A stretch of DNA of 64,000 nucleotides from JBKCUI01 sp052161625 (GCA_052161625.1 CP197412.1); one strand, 5' to 3'; shown: positions 9,579-19,299, counted from the stretch's first letter. Program-made: numbers and translations. Notes: a model not told the origin generated them from the sequence alone.

Positions 9579-11048
9579 ATGACTCCTAATTCTCTCGGAC
9601 GTGCTTGGTGGGTTCGCCAAGCTCTGTCCCTCGTGATGATCGCTTCCCTAACGGTCATTTTGTGCCGAACCCAGGCCGCTGAAGCCAAACTCCCCAATAT
9701 TGTGCTCGTCTTTGCAGACGATTTGGGCTACGGTGATCTCGGTTGTTTCGGCTCCCAGACGATTCGCACACCCAATCTTGATCGGTTGGCCGAACAAGGG
9801 CGCAGGTTCACCAATTTTATGGTTGCATCGCCTGTTTGCACCCCTTCGCGAGCAGCGTTGTTAACTGCGTGCTATCCGAAGCGAGTCGGAATGCATCTGC
9901 ATGTGCTGTTTCCTACGTCGACCAAGGGACTGAACCCGACGGAACACACGATTGCTGACCACCTCAAGACTCAGGGCTACGCTACAGCATGCTTCGGCAA
10001 ATGGCACCTTGGTCACCATCCGGAGGTGTTGCCGACCGCGCAAGGCTTCGATACGTATTTTGGAATTCCCTATTCGAACGACATGAACTATCCAGACAAT
10101 AAAGCCAAGCCAGAGGGTGGGGCCGGCGGCATGGATGCGTTGTGGACCGATCCTGAATCGACGCTCACAAAGTGGAAGACACCCCTTTTCGAGAATGAGA
10201 AGATCGTCGAACTGCCAGTTGATCAGCGCACTGTCACTCGACGTTACACCCAAAAAGCGATCGACTTTGTGAAGGCCAACCGCGATCGCCCTTTCTTTGT
10301 CTATCTGCCTCACTCCATGCCTCATATCCCTCTTTATGTTCCCGATGATGTCCGAGATCCCGACCCCAAGCGAGCGTATATCAACACGATCGAACATATC
10401 GATACGGAAATTGGCCGATTGCTTCAGACGCTCGATGAGACGGGCGTGTCGGAAAATACCTTCGTCATCTTCACTAGCGACAACGGTCCCTGGCTCCCCT
10501 TCAAGCATCATGGCGGATCTGCCGGCCCTCTGCGCGATGGCAAAGGGACGACGTTTGAAGGTGGGCAGCGAGTTCCGTGTCTGATCCGTGGGCCTGGCAT
10601 CCCGGCTGGAACGGTATGCGATGAACTATTAGGAACTATCGATATGCTTCCAACCATCGCCGCGATCATCGGAACTCCCTTGCCAAGTGATCGCAAGATC
10701 GATGGTATGGATGTCTCGGGTCTATGGATGGGGACTGATACTCAGTCACCTCGCGAAGAATTCGTCTACTACACCGCTCAAGGCGAGGTGGAGGGGATTC
10801 GCCAGGGTGATTGGAAACTGCTAGTGAAGAAACCTGCCGCACCGAACCAAAAGGCAAAACAGACGCCAAATTCAGATAAGAAAGCACAAACGCCGCAGAT
10901 CTTGCTCTTTGATCTCGCGAACGATCTTGGTGAAAAATCCAATCAAGCGAAATTGCAGCCTGAGATTGTGAGCCGACTCCGAGCCCGGTTGGAGGAGATC
11001 GATGCCGAAATCACTCAGAACGCACGAGCACCTTGGGTCAAGCCATGA
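9579..11048 (+). CDS. Secreted sulfatase (arylsulfatase type, formylglycine-dependent)
   Basis: 489 residues with a cleavable signal peptide (hydrophobic core about 15-30). The alkaline-phosphatase-superfamily sulfatase fold begins with PNIVLVFADDLGYGDLG, whose paired aspartates bind calcium. CTPSRAALLT at about 87-96 is the sulfatase signature; its cysteine (about 87) is the residue converted to formylglycine. Later motifs include GKWHLGHH and TSDNGPW. It should hydrolyse sulfate esters, probably on sulfated polysaccharides, outside the cytoplasm. Length is usual for the family. Planctomycetes carry many such genes to degrade algal glycans; the substrate here cannot be read from sequence. 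It appears monocistronic, with a large palindrome just downstream. Confidence 0.95.
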   Translation: MTPNSLGRAWWVRQALSLVMIASLTVILCRTQAAEAKLPNIVLVFADDLGYGDLGCFGSQTIRTPNLDRLAEQGRRFTNFMVASPVCTPSRAALLTACYPKRVGMHLHVLFPTSTKGLNPTEHTIADHLKTQGYATACFGKWHLGHHPEVLPTAQGFDTYFGIPYSNDMNYPDNKAKPEGGAGGMDALWTDPESTLTKWKTPLFENEKIVELPVDQRTVTRRYTQKAIDFVKANRDRPFFVYLPHSMPHIPLYVPDDVRDPDPKRAYINTIEHIDTEIGRLLQTLDETGVSENTFVIFTSDNGPWLPFKHHGGSAGPLRDGKGTTFEGGQRVPCLIRGPGIPAGTVCDELLGTIDMLPTIAAIIGTPLPSDRKIDGMDVSGLWMGTDTQSPREEFVYYTAQGEVEGIRQGDWKLLVKKPAAPNQKAKQTPNSDKKAQTPQILLFDLANDLGEKSNQAKLQPEIVSRLRARLEEIDAEITQNARAPWVKP

Positions 11049-11099
11049 GATGGTCTGCTAGGAGTGGATGTTGGTCGCGTGCGGTGAAAGCATATTGCT

Positions 11100-11161
11100 G
11101 GCAAGAAAATGGGGGCAAGAATATATTTTTGTCTTCATGTTCTTGCCCCCATCTTCTTGCC
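11100..11161. repeat. Long imperfect palindrome between convergent genes (terminator or intergenic repeat)
   Basis: Bases 11100-11121 pair with 11140-11161 over 22 bp with one mismatch, leaving an 18-base loop rich in T. Each arm itself contains two copies of GGCAAGAA. It lies between the convergent sulfatase and ankyrin-protein genes. The strength of the stem would suit a bidirectional terminator, but its internal repeats look more like a mobile palindromic element. Confidence 0.7.
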
Positions 11162-11229
11162 ACAAACATCGGCTTCAAATGGCAGCGCGATGTTGAAGCG
11201 AACCATCCTCGATTGCGCCGGAACGCCGC

Positions 11230-14200
11230 TTACACCTTGATCTTTCGGAGTTTACTCTTCCAGAGACTCTTCACCCCGGAGACTTTAGCGGATACGTGGC
11301 CGCTGGCCTTGCCCTTTTTCTTGACGAAGAAGTCTTTGTCTTTCACGAGAGCTTGTACGTACTTATCGATGTACTTTTCTGGCGACTTCCTTAGATTCTC
11401 GTCTGTCTTCATCAACTCGGCGAGTTTCGATTCGAGGAAGTCGATGATCTGCGAAAGCTTTTTGGGATTGATGCTGACAGCATCGTTCATAGACGCCAGT
11501 TGGTTCGCGGTATCGGAAGCCCGGACAACAGTGAGTTCTGCGATATCGCGAGCCGAGAGAGTGTAATCCTTGGTCGTCATGCGAGCGAGTCTCTGGCGAG
11601 TCGATGCCAGATAGTCTTGCTCGAAGTCCTGGGAAGCGTTTGTGGTAAATGTGTCGGTCGCTTGCTTGAGGCTGGTCAGCAGTTTCTTTCCTTCGGTCTT
11701 GGGATCCGAGTTCGTGTCAAACTTTTGACATTCTTCGGAGACGGTTCTCACCAGTTCACGGATTCGGTCGGTCGCGAATTGAGGGGGAAGATCCGAGTTG
11801 CTCAGCTCCTTTTCAAGCATCTTCGTAACGAGAGGCTTGAGTCTCTCGAGGAGGTTTTTGTCCGCAGTGTCGAGCTGCAAACAGCTCAAGTTCCAAACCG
11901 GTACGCCATCTTGGGAGCTTGTTTGGAAACTCGGTGAAAGAACTCCTTTCGCGAACGTGAATTCCTTTTCGATAAACTCCCAAATCTTATCGGCGTTGTA
12001 GACCTTTGGGGACGCGAACAGCTTGTCTGGGGAGTTGGCGATCGATCGATTCTTCACTCCAAGATTGTCATCGAGATCGGGCGAGTGGAGGTCGTTTTCG
12101 GTGCAGCGATCCTCCACGTCCATGGCGAAGACATCCATGTAATGCTTCGACAATTTCGGATACATTTTTTGAACGAGAGGTAGCCCCAGCTCGGCGATGG
12201 CTTGGCTGATCCCAACGATCAATTCAACCTGCATGTTTTCACCACCTGACAACAGCCGGCCGGGAAGCTGCAGTTCCTTTTGATAGGTAGTGAGCCGTGC
12301 GGAAACCAACAGGACGACCCGTTGTTCCTCTTCGGTCATGGCGAGGTGCGAATTGTTTCGAACATCCTCCTCAAAAGCGGTGACGTAAGCCTGCGATTTT
12401 TGGGGATCGGTCTGGCCGTTTCCTTGCCCTTTGGGAACAGGAATCGCATCGTTGTCATAGGTGATCGCGGCGGCGTGATGCGTCAGCTCGTGGATGAGAG
12501 TTCCCTTCACCGAATCGAGCCAAAAACCTTTGCCTTGGGGTTGGCCGTGATTCTGCTTCGCACCGAAATTCAAACGGTTCCCGAATGGCATGTAATTGCC
12601 TTGACCGCCACCGCCGGCGGGGCCTGAACCATTCGAAGCGTTGATCCGGAGGGCCGACTCGCCGAAGCGGTTGGGGTCGGTCGTTCGCGGTCCAGACCCG
12701 CTTCGGGCTGCCACCTCCAGAACCGGACGTAGCACCGGATCGTCGTACAACTCTTGGTAGATCTGCTCGAGAAGCTCGTCGGGAATTGCCTCGGGATCGT
12801 CGACGTTCGTCATCCACTTGAGCATCTGGACGACCGACACTGGTTTGCCGGGGCCATCGGAATCAAGCTCGGGAAAGGCGCTGTAAAACTCCTGTTCGCA
12901 CTTCCCTTCGCCGATGTCGCTCTTCAGGACCGAATACATAAACGGAGTCATGCCGGTGTTATCGGCCGCGTTGAAAAAAACTTTGTGAGGGCTGGCAAGC
13001 ATCTCTCTCGCGGGGCCGGACAGGCCATTCTCGGCTGCCAGCATCAAAGGCGTTCGCCCGTCCGTATCCCGCTCCGACGAGCTTGCTCCCATTGTTTGGA
13101 TGATAAACGCTGCCAGAGGTCCGTCGTCGATTCCCGCAGAGCACTGAATATGAAGAACGTTCCGATCGCTGGGGCCCTTGATCTTGATGTCCGCACCCTT
13201 CGACACAAGGGCTTGGAGTGTACTGAGATGTCCACCTTCCGCGGCGGCGTGAATGGCGGCGCGTCCGCGGAGCTTCTGATTGAGGATCGGATCATTCAGC
13301 GCCAATTGATTGACCTCGGCGGTCTCGCCGTGGTAGCAAGCGGTGATGAGTTGCTCAAGGTTTCCTGGTCTACACGCTTTGGCAGCAGCAAACGTCGGAT
13401 CCTGAGAGAGTTTGGTCAAAAGCGTTTCCATGCTCTTGAGAGGCCCAGAATTCTCGTTGCTCTTCGAAGTGGTGTACTGCAAATTCCGAAGCAAATGGAC
13501 AGGCGTGTCCCCGCGTTGGTTCTCTAAGTTGATCGTCGCGCCGGCGTCGACCAGTTGCGTAAAAACGTCCTCGAACAAACGATGGGCGTTCGACGCCATG
13601 TTCGACGCGGCCAAGTGCATGGCCGTATTCCCGTCCGCGTTGCGATGGTCGGGCTTCATGCCCCGTGCTAGCAACTCTTTCGCCAAGTTCGGGTTCTTGC
13701 CCTGGGCGGCTGCGTGCAGCAAACTCGTTCCCTCGGGTAGAGTGATCGTCCCGAATTTTGAGATCGATTCCAAGAGAATCCGGTCATCGGGAATCGACTG
13801 CACGATTCGAAGAACCTCATCTCCCCTCCCCGATTCAATGGCTTCTTTCAGCTGCTTGACCGCATCGATGTATTCGGCAGGCCCTTCTGCGGCAGTGAGA
13901 ATCGCGGCGTCGGCATCGGTCCCTCCCAACGCGGCCGCTCCATTGCGGATTTGGTCCGAGACCCGATCTGCAGCCTCCTCTGCCAGCTGAATCGCCTTGG
14001 CGGGATCGATCGCCCCCAGCATGGGTCCGATCTTTCGAGTCAGCTTGTCAGCCGCTTTGCGAATGTTTTCGCAACGGCTTTTCACGGCGTTACCGTCTCC
14101 CTTGAACGAATCTGGATTCGCCTTGAAGACAGCATCCATGAACGCTTCGTAATACGCCTGCTCCGACTCGGTTCGCATCTTGCGCGGGTTGCTTTCCTTA

Positions 14201-15396
14201 CTCACGACAATCTCGCCCGAATCCTTGTCGATCTTCAGAGCTGGAATGCCCAGCATCTGGCCAAGACCGGGAAAGCCTCCCTCGTCTGTATTGTTGTGAG
14301 CACTGCCGGCCAAGAGTAGGAACTTGCCGTTGCCTTTCTCCCTCTGAACCACCTTCGCCGCGGTATCGTTGAAGGCCGCGACACGACGGTCTTCGGTCAA
14401 GGGATGGCGCTGCGTCGCTTTGGCTTGGTAGCTATCGAGCCCCACCACGCGAATGTTCTTCGCTTTCGCCTCATCGAGCATCGTTCGAAGCGGTTTGTGG
14501 TTTGGGGTCTTATCGGTGAAGGGTTTGTCAAGTTTGGAAATGGCTTTGTCCAAAACCGGATCCATCGGCAGACCGCTCAAGTAGTCGTCTAGCATCTGCT
14601 GCTGTTCTTGCCAAAAGTGTTCGATGAACAATGTCGTTACGCCGGACTGTTGCATCGCGTCCATGTTCTCGGTCAAGAACTCGGGTCCTTGAGGCGATCC
14701 GTGGTTATCATCCAAGCAGATTCCAGGCTGTGACGTATTTCCGCCGAACACAGCGGTGACGACATCTTCGCCGGTTGTGGCACCTTGCAGATCGATTGGA
14801 TTCTGTGGGTCGTTGTACGCTTGATCGCCCAAGTCGCGTTGCTCTTGAAGCGAATCTCGAAACGCGTCCTCATACTCTTTCATAACCCTCGGCGTCGCGT
14901 ACTCTCGGAAGATGTCTTGGAGCGGTCGCTCGTCATTGGGATCCGTCGCGACTGTCTGTCGCACGACGGGCATGGCGGTGGCGAATCGGTCGAGAAACTC
15001 TTTGAATCCACAACCGATTTCAATCCTCAGAGAGTTATCGTCGAAATCGAGAATCGGGGGGCCGTTGTAGCCCGTACTTTGCAAATCGTTCTGAAGAGCT
15101 TGCTTGAGCTGGTTGTACTGTTGCAACGACTGTTGCCTCAGATTGGTGATCGCCTGCTGCGTCTGGGGAATCGCGGTCTTCGGTCTTCTTGCCGCATGCT
15201 CCTCCATCAAGTCATCGTATTGGTCCTGAGAAAGGGGTGCTCGCTGCGAAGGTGGCGGATACACGTACGTGCCCGACCCATCGTCAAACCTGACGTTCTC
15301 CAGTTCGTCCAAGTCTTGAAGTTCAAGCAATTGTTGTTGAAGACGGATCAGTTCCTTGGAAACATCGAGCTGGAAATTGGGGTTATTGAGCGGCAA
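11230..15396 (-). CDS. Giant effector-like protein: TIKI/ChaN-like region, ankyrin repeats, HExxH metalloprotease motif
   Basis: 1388 residues without a signal peptide or membrane segment. Residues about 1-200 are Gln-rich and helical. About 220-395 (GICLDDNHGSPQGPEFL, TLFIEHFWQ, GLDSYQ, FLLLAGSAHNN) resemble the TIKI/ChaN/EreA-like domain found in Pasteurella-toxin-type effectors. About 555-825 contain ankyrin repeats (GTSLLHAAAQGKNPNLAKEL, GNTAMHLAAS, GRTPLMLAAENG). A Gly-rich linker leads to GTLIHELTHHAAA at about 966-978, an HExxH zinc-protease motif. The last 370 residues are helical and end in a basic tail. This order suits a secreted effector or polymorphic toxin. It is followed on the transcript by nothing obvious and preceded, 61 bp upstream, by the 418-residue partner. 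The domain reading is moderately sure; an effector role is inference. Confidence 0.8.
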   Translation of the reverse strand: MPLNNPNFQLDVSKELIRLQQQLLELQDLDELENVRFDDGSGTYVYPPPSQRAPLSQDQYDDLMEEHAARRPKTAIPQTQQAITNLRQQSLQQYNQLKQALQNDLQSTGYNGPPILDFDDNSLRIEIGCGFKEFLDRFATAMPVVRQTVATDPNDERPLQDIFREYATPRVMKEYEDAFRDSLQEQRDLGDQAYNDPQNPIDLQGATTGEDVVTAVFGGNTSQPGICLDDNHGSPQGPEFLTENMDAMQQSGVTTLFIEHFWQEQQQMLDDYLSGLPMDPVLDKAISKLDKPFTDKTPNHKPLRTMLDEAKAKNIRVVGLDSYQAKATQRHPLTEDRRVAAFNDTAAKVVQREKGNGKFLLLAGSAHNNTDEGGFPGLGQMLGIPALKIDKDSGEIVVSKESNPRKMRTESEQAYYEAFMDAVFKANPDSFKGDGNAVKSRCENIRKAADKLTRKIGPMLGAIDPAKAIQLAEEAADRVSDQIRNGAAALGGTDADAAILTAAEGPAEYIDAVKQLKEAIESGRGDEVLRIVQSIPDDRILLESISKFGTITLPEGTSLLHAAAQGKNPNLAKELLARGMKPDHRNADGNTAMHLAASNMASNAHRLFEDVFTQLVDAGATINLENQRGDTPVHLLRNLQYTTSKSNENSGPLKSMETLLTKLSQDPTFAAAKACRPGNLEQLITACYHGETAEVNQLALNDPILNQKLRGRAAIHAAAEGGHLSTLQALVSKGADIKIKGPSDRNVLHIQCSAGIDDGPLAAFIIQTMGASSSERDTDGRTPLMLAAENGLSGPAREMLASPHKVFFNAADNTGMTPFMYSVLKSDIGEGKCEQEFYSAFPELDSDGPGKPVSVVQMLKWMTNVDDPEAIPDELLEQIYQELYDDPVLRPVLEVAARSGSGPRTTDPNRFGESALRINASNGSGPAGGGGQGNYMPFGNRLNFGAKQNHGQPQGKGFWLDSVKGTLIHELTHHAAAITYDNDAIPVPKGQGNGQTDPQKSQAYVTAFEEDVRNNSHLAMTEEEQRVVLLVSARLTTYQKELQLPGRLLSGGENMQVELIVGISQAIAELGLPLVQKMYPKLSKHYMDVFAMDVEDRCTENDLHSPDLDDNLGVKNRSIANSPDKLFASPKVYNADKIWEFIEKEFTFAKGVLSPSFQTSSQDGVPVWNLSCLQLDTADKNLLERLKPLVTKMLEKELSNSDLPPQFATDRIRELVRTVSEECQKFDTNSDPKTEGKKLLTSLKQATDTFTTNASQDFEQDYLASTRQRLARMTTKDYTLSARDIAELTVVRASDTANQLASMNDAVSINPKKLSQIIDFLESKLAELMKTDENLRKSPEKYIDKYVQALVKDKDFFVKKKGKASGHVSAKVSGVKSLWKSKLRKIKV

Positions 15397-15457
15397 GGTC
15401 TATCTCCTGAGCGATTCGAGTGCGCGTACCCGTTGTCGAGGGCGGAAGCTTTGGTAA

Positions 15458-16714
15458 TTACGCTTGGTGTTCAGTGGGGATCTGGGTTTGTATCTTGGAC
15501 AGCGGTACGTTGAGCGTCTCGCGAATCTGCACGCTTCGATAAGGGTTTTCTTCGACCAGAGCGATCAACTCGTCTTGAGAAAGATAGACTTGGTAGTTTT
15601 GGACAATCGAAGTCAATCGAATGAAGATGGGCGGGCGGGCGGATGGCTCGGCCGAATAAAGTTCATCAAGCGTGTCTCCGAGGCCTTCGTTAAGTCGTGA
15701 AAGAACCTTGTCTAGCTTGACGACGGCGGTTGTCATGTCGTCTCCCTCTTCCGACTCCTCTTCCTGCTCTTCCTCGGGATCGTTGAGAATCTCCTTTGCA
15801 AGCTCATCGAGTTGTTTCTTGACTGCTTGTTTCGCCGCATTCCATTCCAGCTTGATCTTCGCAAACTCCACGGCGGAACCGTCGGTCTTTGGACGTCCGT
15901 CCGCTGTTTGTTGGAGCAGGCGCTCGACCTCGTCCAGTGAGCGATGGGCCTGTTCGAAGTCTTTTTGACGCGCGAACACTCCAGCTTCATTTGCAGCCGC
16001 TGCGATTTGCTCACCGATCACCGAAGGGTTTGCTTTCGCCTGTTGGATGCCCGGCATTAGAGGCTTCAGCCTCGCCATAAACGCGGCGGCCGGATCGCCC
16101 TGGGGTTGCTGTGGTGCAGCGTTTTGTTCGACGACGGATGATGCATTCGCTCCCAAACTTGCTAAAAGCGCCTCCAACGTATCGAGCTTTCCTGCTGCCT
16201 CGTCATTCGGTTCTTGATCCAGGAGTTTGCCGATCAGAAGACACAACTCGTTGATTTCATCGGCTCGTTGCGAGTGGGCTTCGCAGGCTTGAAGGGCCGC
16301 ACCTTGCAATTGTAGAAAACGGGCCACGAGCGGATCGTCTTCGTCCAGGGCCAGCGGGGCGACATCGACAATCTCGAAGTATGGCTTGCACTTCAAGTTG
16401 GCCACTTCGTCTAGAAAACTCTTGAGCACCGTGGACTTCACCGGGGCGCTGTCGAATCCGTCCGCACGGGCCAACACAAAACGGATATCCTGCCCTCTTC
16501 CGTCGACGATTCCGAAATAGAACTGCCCCTTTCCCGACTCCTTCGCTTCCTTTTTGCGCTTCTCGACATTCCCCTTCTTGTAGACGACCAAGCTGACAAT
16601 ATTGGTCCCTTTGCAGATCATGGCAAACTTGCGAGGCTTGCCCTTTTTTACTTCTTCGAGGTAGGCAATCGAATCGGGACTCATGGCTGGCGGAGCGGAA
16701 TCGGTCTTGCTCAT
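15458..16714 (-). CDS. Conserved hypothetical protein, candidate partner of the ankyrin effector
   Basis: 418 residues starting at an ATG with AAGGAAAA upstream. The N-terminal 130 residues form a compact basic domain (KGTNIVSLVVYKKGNVEK, GKGQFYFGIVDGRGQDIRF) that I cannot name. A Gln/Pro/Ala linker follows at about 195-215, then a mostly helical region with a very acidic stretch (EEEQEEESEEGDD) near 330, and a C-terminal domain. No signal peptide or membrane segment. It is the first gene of a two-gene unit with the 1388-residue protein; the gap is 61 bp. Acidic and helical character would suit a chaperone or adaptor for loading a large effector, but this is inference. Function unknown. Confidence 0.75.
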   Translation of the reverse strand: MSKTDSAPPAMSPDSIAYLEEVKKGKPRKFAMICKGTNIVSLVVYKKGNVEKRKKEAKESGKGQFYFGIVDGRGQDIRFVLARADGFDSAPVKSTVLKSFLDEVANLKCKPYFEIVDVAPLALDEDDPLVARFLQLQGAALQACEAHSQRADEINELCLLIGKLLDQEPNDEAAGKLDTLEALLASLGANASSVVEQNAAPQQPQGDPAAAFMARLKPLMPGIQQAKANPSVIGEQIAAAANEAGVFARQKDFEQAHRSLDEVERLLQQTADGRPKTDGSAVEFAKIKLEWNAAKQAVKKQLDELAKEILNDPEEEQEEESEEGDDMTTAVVKLDKVLSRLNEGLGDTLDELYSAEPSARPPIFIRLTSIVQNYQVYLSQDELIALVEENPYRSVQIRETLNVPLSKIQTQIPTEHQA

Positions 16715-17269
16715 GCGAGTTTTCCTTGAATGGAACGAACGAACGACAGGCGTTTGCGCAAACCGGAGATGGGACAGAGAGGTCTCTCCCGCCTAAGATT
16801 CGCGACTCGAAAGCCTGGCTAAAGCTGCTAGCGGGCTTCAGGCGTCATGATAGAGGAAAATGCGTGGAACTCGATTCCCTCATGGATGCAATTCGCAAGT
16901 TTCGTAGTTCCTTTCGTTCGAACCCCGTGTTTCCAAAGCGAATCGATCCATGGAAATAAGACGGGAGACGTCAGGCCCGGCTCAGTTCGAGTCTGGTCAA
17001 TGTTCCTGTACTGGTGCCGAAAAGTCACCTTCTGCTCCCGCTCCCAAGTGGCAACACCGCCGAGTTTCTAATCACAGCAGCTTTTCGAGAATGCGACCAA
17101 AATCTGAGGTTGCGGCGGTAAGAGCCTTGTGCTCCACCTCGTCTAGAAAGGGGTCATCGGTAGCATTGCGATTCTGCTGAAGTCGAACTCCCCGAATAAC
17201 TTCTGATGGCGACATGTACGGAATGTCAGTAACTCGGTTCCAAACCCATTTCCTTTCTACTAGGACAAG
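16715..17269. other. Intergenic region with one possible short gene
   Basis: About 555 bp between divergent genes. Apart from the short minus-strand frame at 17072-17215 listed separately, no coding frame with family resemblance, repeat or hairpin stands out. Confidence 0.4.
17072..17215 (-). CDS. Possible small protein (47 residues)
   Basis: An ATG frame starting MSPSEVIRGVRLQQNR and ending FGRILEKLL. It is amphipathic and helical with sensible composition, and the same frame stays open upstream. No ribosome-binding site is obvious and no family is recognised. It may be real or a decayed fragment of a longer gene. Confidence 0.25.
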   Translation of the reverse strand: MSPSEVIRGVRLQQNRNATDDPFLDEVEHKALTAATSDFGRILEKLL

Positions 17270-17821
17270 ATGATGAAATTGATTGCTTTAACGCTACTAG
17301 GGATCGCGCTCTCCATACCCCGGGTGACATTAGCCCAAGAGGTAGAGAATTTTACACTCGAGGCAGTTGTTACGGACTCTCAGACCCAGGGCGATTCCAA
17401 GTTCGAATTAGCTAAAAACAAAGGAAAAACGATTGTTCTGCACTTTCTTTTGAAAACGGAGTGTCCATTCTGTCTAAAGTACACGCAGGAGTATGCCAAG
17501 CTAGCTGCGACAACCCCTGACGTAGTTCATTTGTTCATCAAACCGGACAGCGAGAAAGATATCCGCGCATGGGCAAAGAAAATCGTAAAGATCGAGGGGG
17601 TAAAACAGCCTACGATCTATCGCGACGCTGGTGCGAAAATAGCGAAACGCTTTGGCATACCTGACGGATATCAATTCCACGGACAGAGCGTTCACTATCC
17701 TGCTCTGATCGTTCTCGATGGCCAGGGTAAAGAAATGTTTCGGCACGTCGGAAAAAGTAATAGCGATCGGATGCCCAAGGATCAGTTCGTCAAGAAGCTT
17801 GAATCGATGACGAAGAAATAG
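17270..17821 (+). CDS. Secreted thioredoxin-like (redoxin) protein with CPFC motif
   Basis: 183 residues with a signal peptide (IALTLLGIALSI, cleavage near LAQ at 21-23). The thioredoxin fold is visible as IVLHFLLKTECPFCLKY, where C65 and C68 form a CPFC redox pair, followed by an FIKPDS strand, a cis-Pro-like region (VHYPALIVLD) and a C-terminal helix. It probably acts in the periplasm as a disulfide reductase or peroxiredoxin-like protein. The start has AGGACAAG just upstream of a double ATG. It is convergent with the TlpA-like gene and not in its operon. Substrate unknown. Confidence 0.85.
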   Translation: MMKLIALTLLGIALSIPRVTLAQEVENFTLEAVVTDSQTQGDSKFELAKNKGKTIVLHFLLKTECPFCLKYTQEYAKLAATTPDVVHLFIKPDSEKDIRAWAKKIVKIEGVKQPTIYRDAGAKIAKRFGIPDGYQFHGQSVHYPALIVLDGQGKEMFRHVGKSNSDRMPKDQFVKKLESMTKK

Positions 17822-17899
17822 CAATTGTCATCTGTTATCGGATAGGAGCGATGGACTGCAGCTATCTCAGGACCAATAAGCGAACTCCGGAAATAGCGG

Positions 17900-18976
17900 T
17901 CATTCTGCAAGGAGTTGATCGACCAAAGTCTCGATGGATTTGTCGCCTGTTGCGCCTTGCCAGTTAAGCTCGCCCTGCCACCAGGAACGAATGTAGCCCT
18001 TCTTGTCGATGACATACACCGTTGGCCACATCGTGTTGCTCCAGGCGTCCCAGTTCTTGTTCTGCAAGTCGATCAAGACTGGAAACTGAAAGCCCTTTTC
18101 TTTGGCGGCGGCCTTGACCAAAGAGACATTTCGTTCCGCGGAGGTTTCGGGTGTTTGAATACCAACCACACGGACGCCTCGACTTACTAAGAGCTTTTGC
18201 CATCGATTGTAGTGGTCAAAATTTGCAACGCAGTTGTGACATTGAAAGGCATAAAAGTGAACCAGAACTACTTTGCCCCGCAGATCAGCTAGCGTTGTTG
18301 GCTCCCCTCCAGTCCACTCGCCTGAATCGATAAGCTCAGGTGCTAAGGGGTAGATTCTTTTCAAACTTAAAGTATCAAACGGCTTACCAATAAGCTTACC
18401 AAGTGAGGTGCGCTGAGAAGCGGTCAAAAGGTCGTTGAGTCGCTTTTGCTCCGCCTCGCGCGCCGACTGCAACTTGCTCTCCAAGCCGGAATCATCCTTG
18501 GGGCTTTCGACCAGCTTCCGAGCTATTTTGTCCGTCTCCAGGAACATTTTCTGGATCTCCTGAGTCTGGCTGATCGAAAGTCCAACCCCCTTCGCTATAC
18601 CTGGGCGTATTAACGAGCGAGTTCCCTGCGACTGAACTTCGATTTCACGCAAACGTCTTAGCCGATCATCCTTTAAAATCGTTTTCAGGTCGGCAAGCAA
18701 TTTCCTCTCGAGCAATTCAACAACTTCCTGCTGCTTCTCTTCAGGTAGGTTTCGGCTCCGCCACCAAGGTCCATCGATCTCACGCAATATAGTCATCAGC
18801 GATTCGCTGTCAGGCTGAAGTCCCAATTCCTCTTGGACTTCGGGAGCATGAATCAGTTTCAGAAGTGTTTGCGGGATGACCGGCTTTGGTTGTGGCTCGT
18901 CGCTATGGGCAACTCTACCAGCGATTAGCAATATGAGTGGGGCTATCACTACGAAGGCATTTCTGATAAGCGACAT
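17900..18976 (-). CDS. TlpA-like thioredoxin-domain protein with helical N-terminal region
   Basis: 358 residues from the ATG at MSLIRNAFVV; the frame extends 12 codons further to a TTG at 19012 but the signal peptide begins best here. After the signal peptide, residues about 35-205 are helical and charged, resembling Spy/heavy-metal-resistance-type helical domains. A thioredoxin domain follows at about 210-358: VVLVHFYAFQCHNCVANF with redox pair C246/C249 in a CHNC motif, then WPTVYVIDKKG carrying the cis-proline. Predicted to be a periplasmic thiol-disulfide oxidoreductase. It lies about 90 bp downstream of the sigma/anti-sigma pair on the same strand, so it is a likely member of that regulon. 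Confidence 0.85.
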   Translation of the reverse strand: MSLIRNAFVVIAPLILLIAGRVAHSDEPQPKPVIPQTLLKLIHAPEVQEELGLQPDSESLMTILREIDGPWWRSRNLPEEKQQEVVELLERKLLADLKTILKDDRLRRLREIEVQSQGTRSLIRPGIAKGVGLSISQTQEIQKMFLETDKIARKLVESPKDDSGLESKLQSAREAEQKRLNDLLTASQRTSLGKLIGKPFDTLSLKRIYPLAPELIDSGEWTGGEPTTLADLRGKVVLVHFYAFQCHNCVANFDHYNRWQKLLVSRGVRVVGIQTPETSAERNVSLVKAAAKEKGFQFPVLIDLQNKNWDAWSNTMWPTVYVIDKKGYIRSWWQGELNWQGATGDKSIETLVDQLLAE

Positions 18977-19065
18977 TGCAAATTCCTTCCGTTCGAAAAT
19001 AAAAGAGAGCAAACCGCAAGACGATTAGTGAAGGTAAAAATCAACTCATGCTGACCTTCGAACAT

Positions 19066-19299
19066 TCATTGAACCTCGCGCAGAGCAATCATCAACGCGT
19101 CGTACTCGTCTTTGCAACATTTGCATTGATCGAGATGGATGCGAACACGTTCCAAAGCCCCTGGGAACGCAGCGCCGTCAAGCTCAGCTTGCGCGAACTG
19201 GTCCATGAGTCCCAAACACCCATCACAGCCCATCGAATCATCCTTCGTGATTAGCATAAGTTGGATCAGACTGGTAGTTTGTTGATAGCTCAGTTGCAT
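19066..19299 (-). CDS. Putative zinc-finger anti-sigma factor
   Basis: 77 residues. The C-terminal half carries H-x3-C-x2-C (HLDQCKCC), the zinc-binding signature of ZAS/zf-HC2 anti-sigma domains, within a helical region; a second pair (CDGC) is found near residue 25. No membrane segment follows, so it would be a soluble anti-sigma factor. Its start overlaps the end of the ECF sigma gene, the usual arrangement for a sigma/anti-sigma pair. Presumed to hold the sigma factor inactive until a redox or metal signal; this is inferred from the family. Confidence 0.75.
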   Translation of the reverse strand: MQLSYQQTTSLIQLMLITKDDSMGCDGCLGLMDQFAQAELDGAAFPGALERVRIHLDQCKCCKDEYDALMIALREVQ

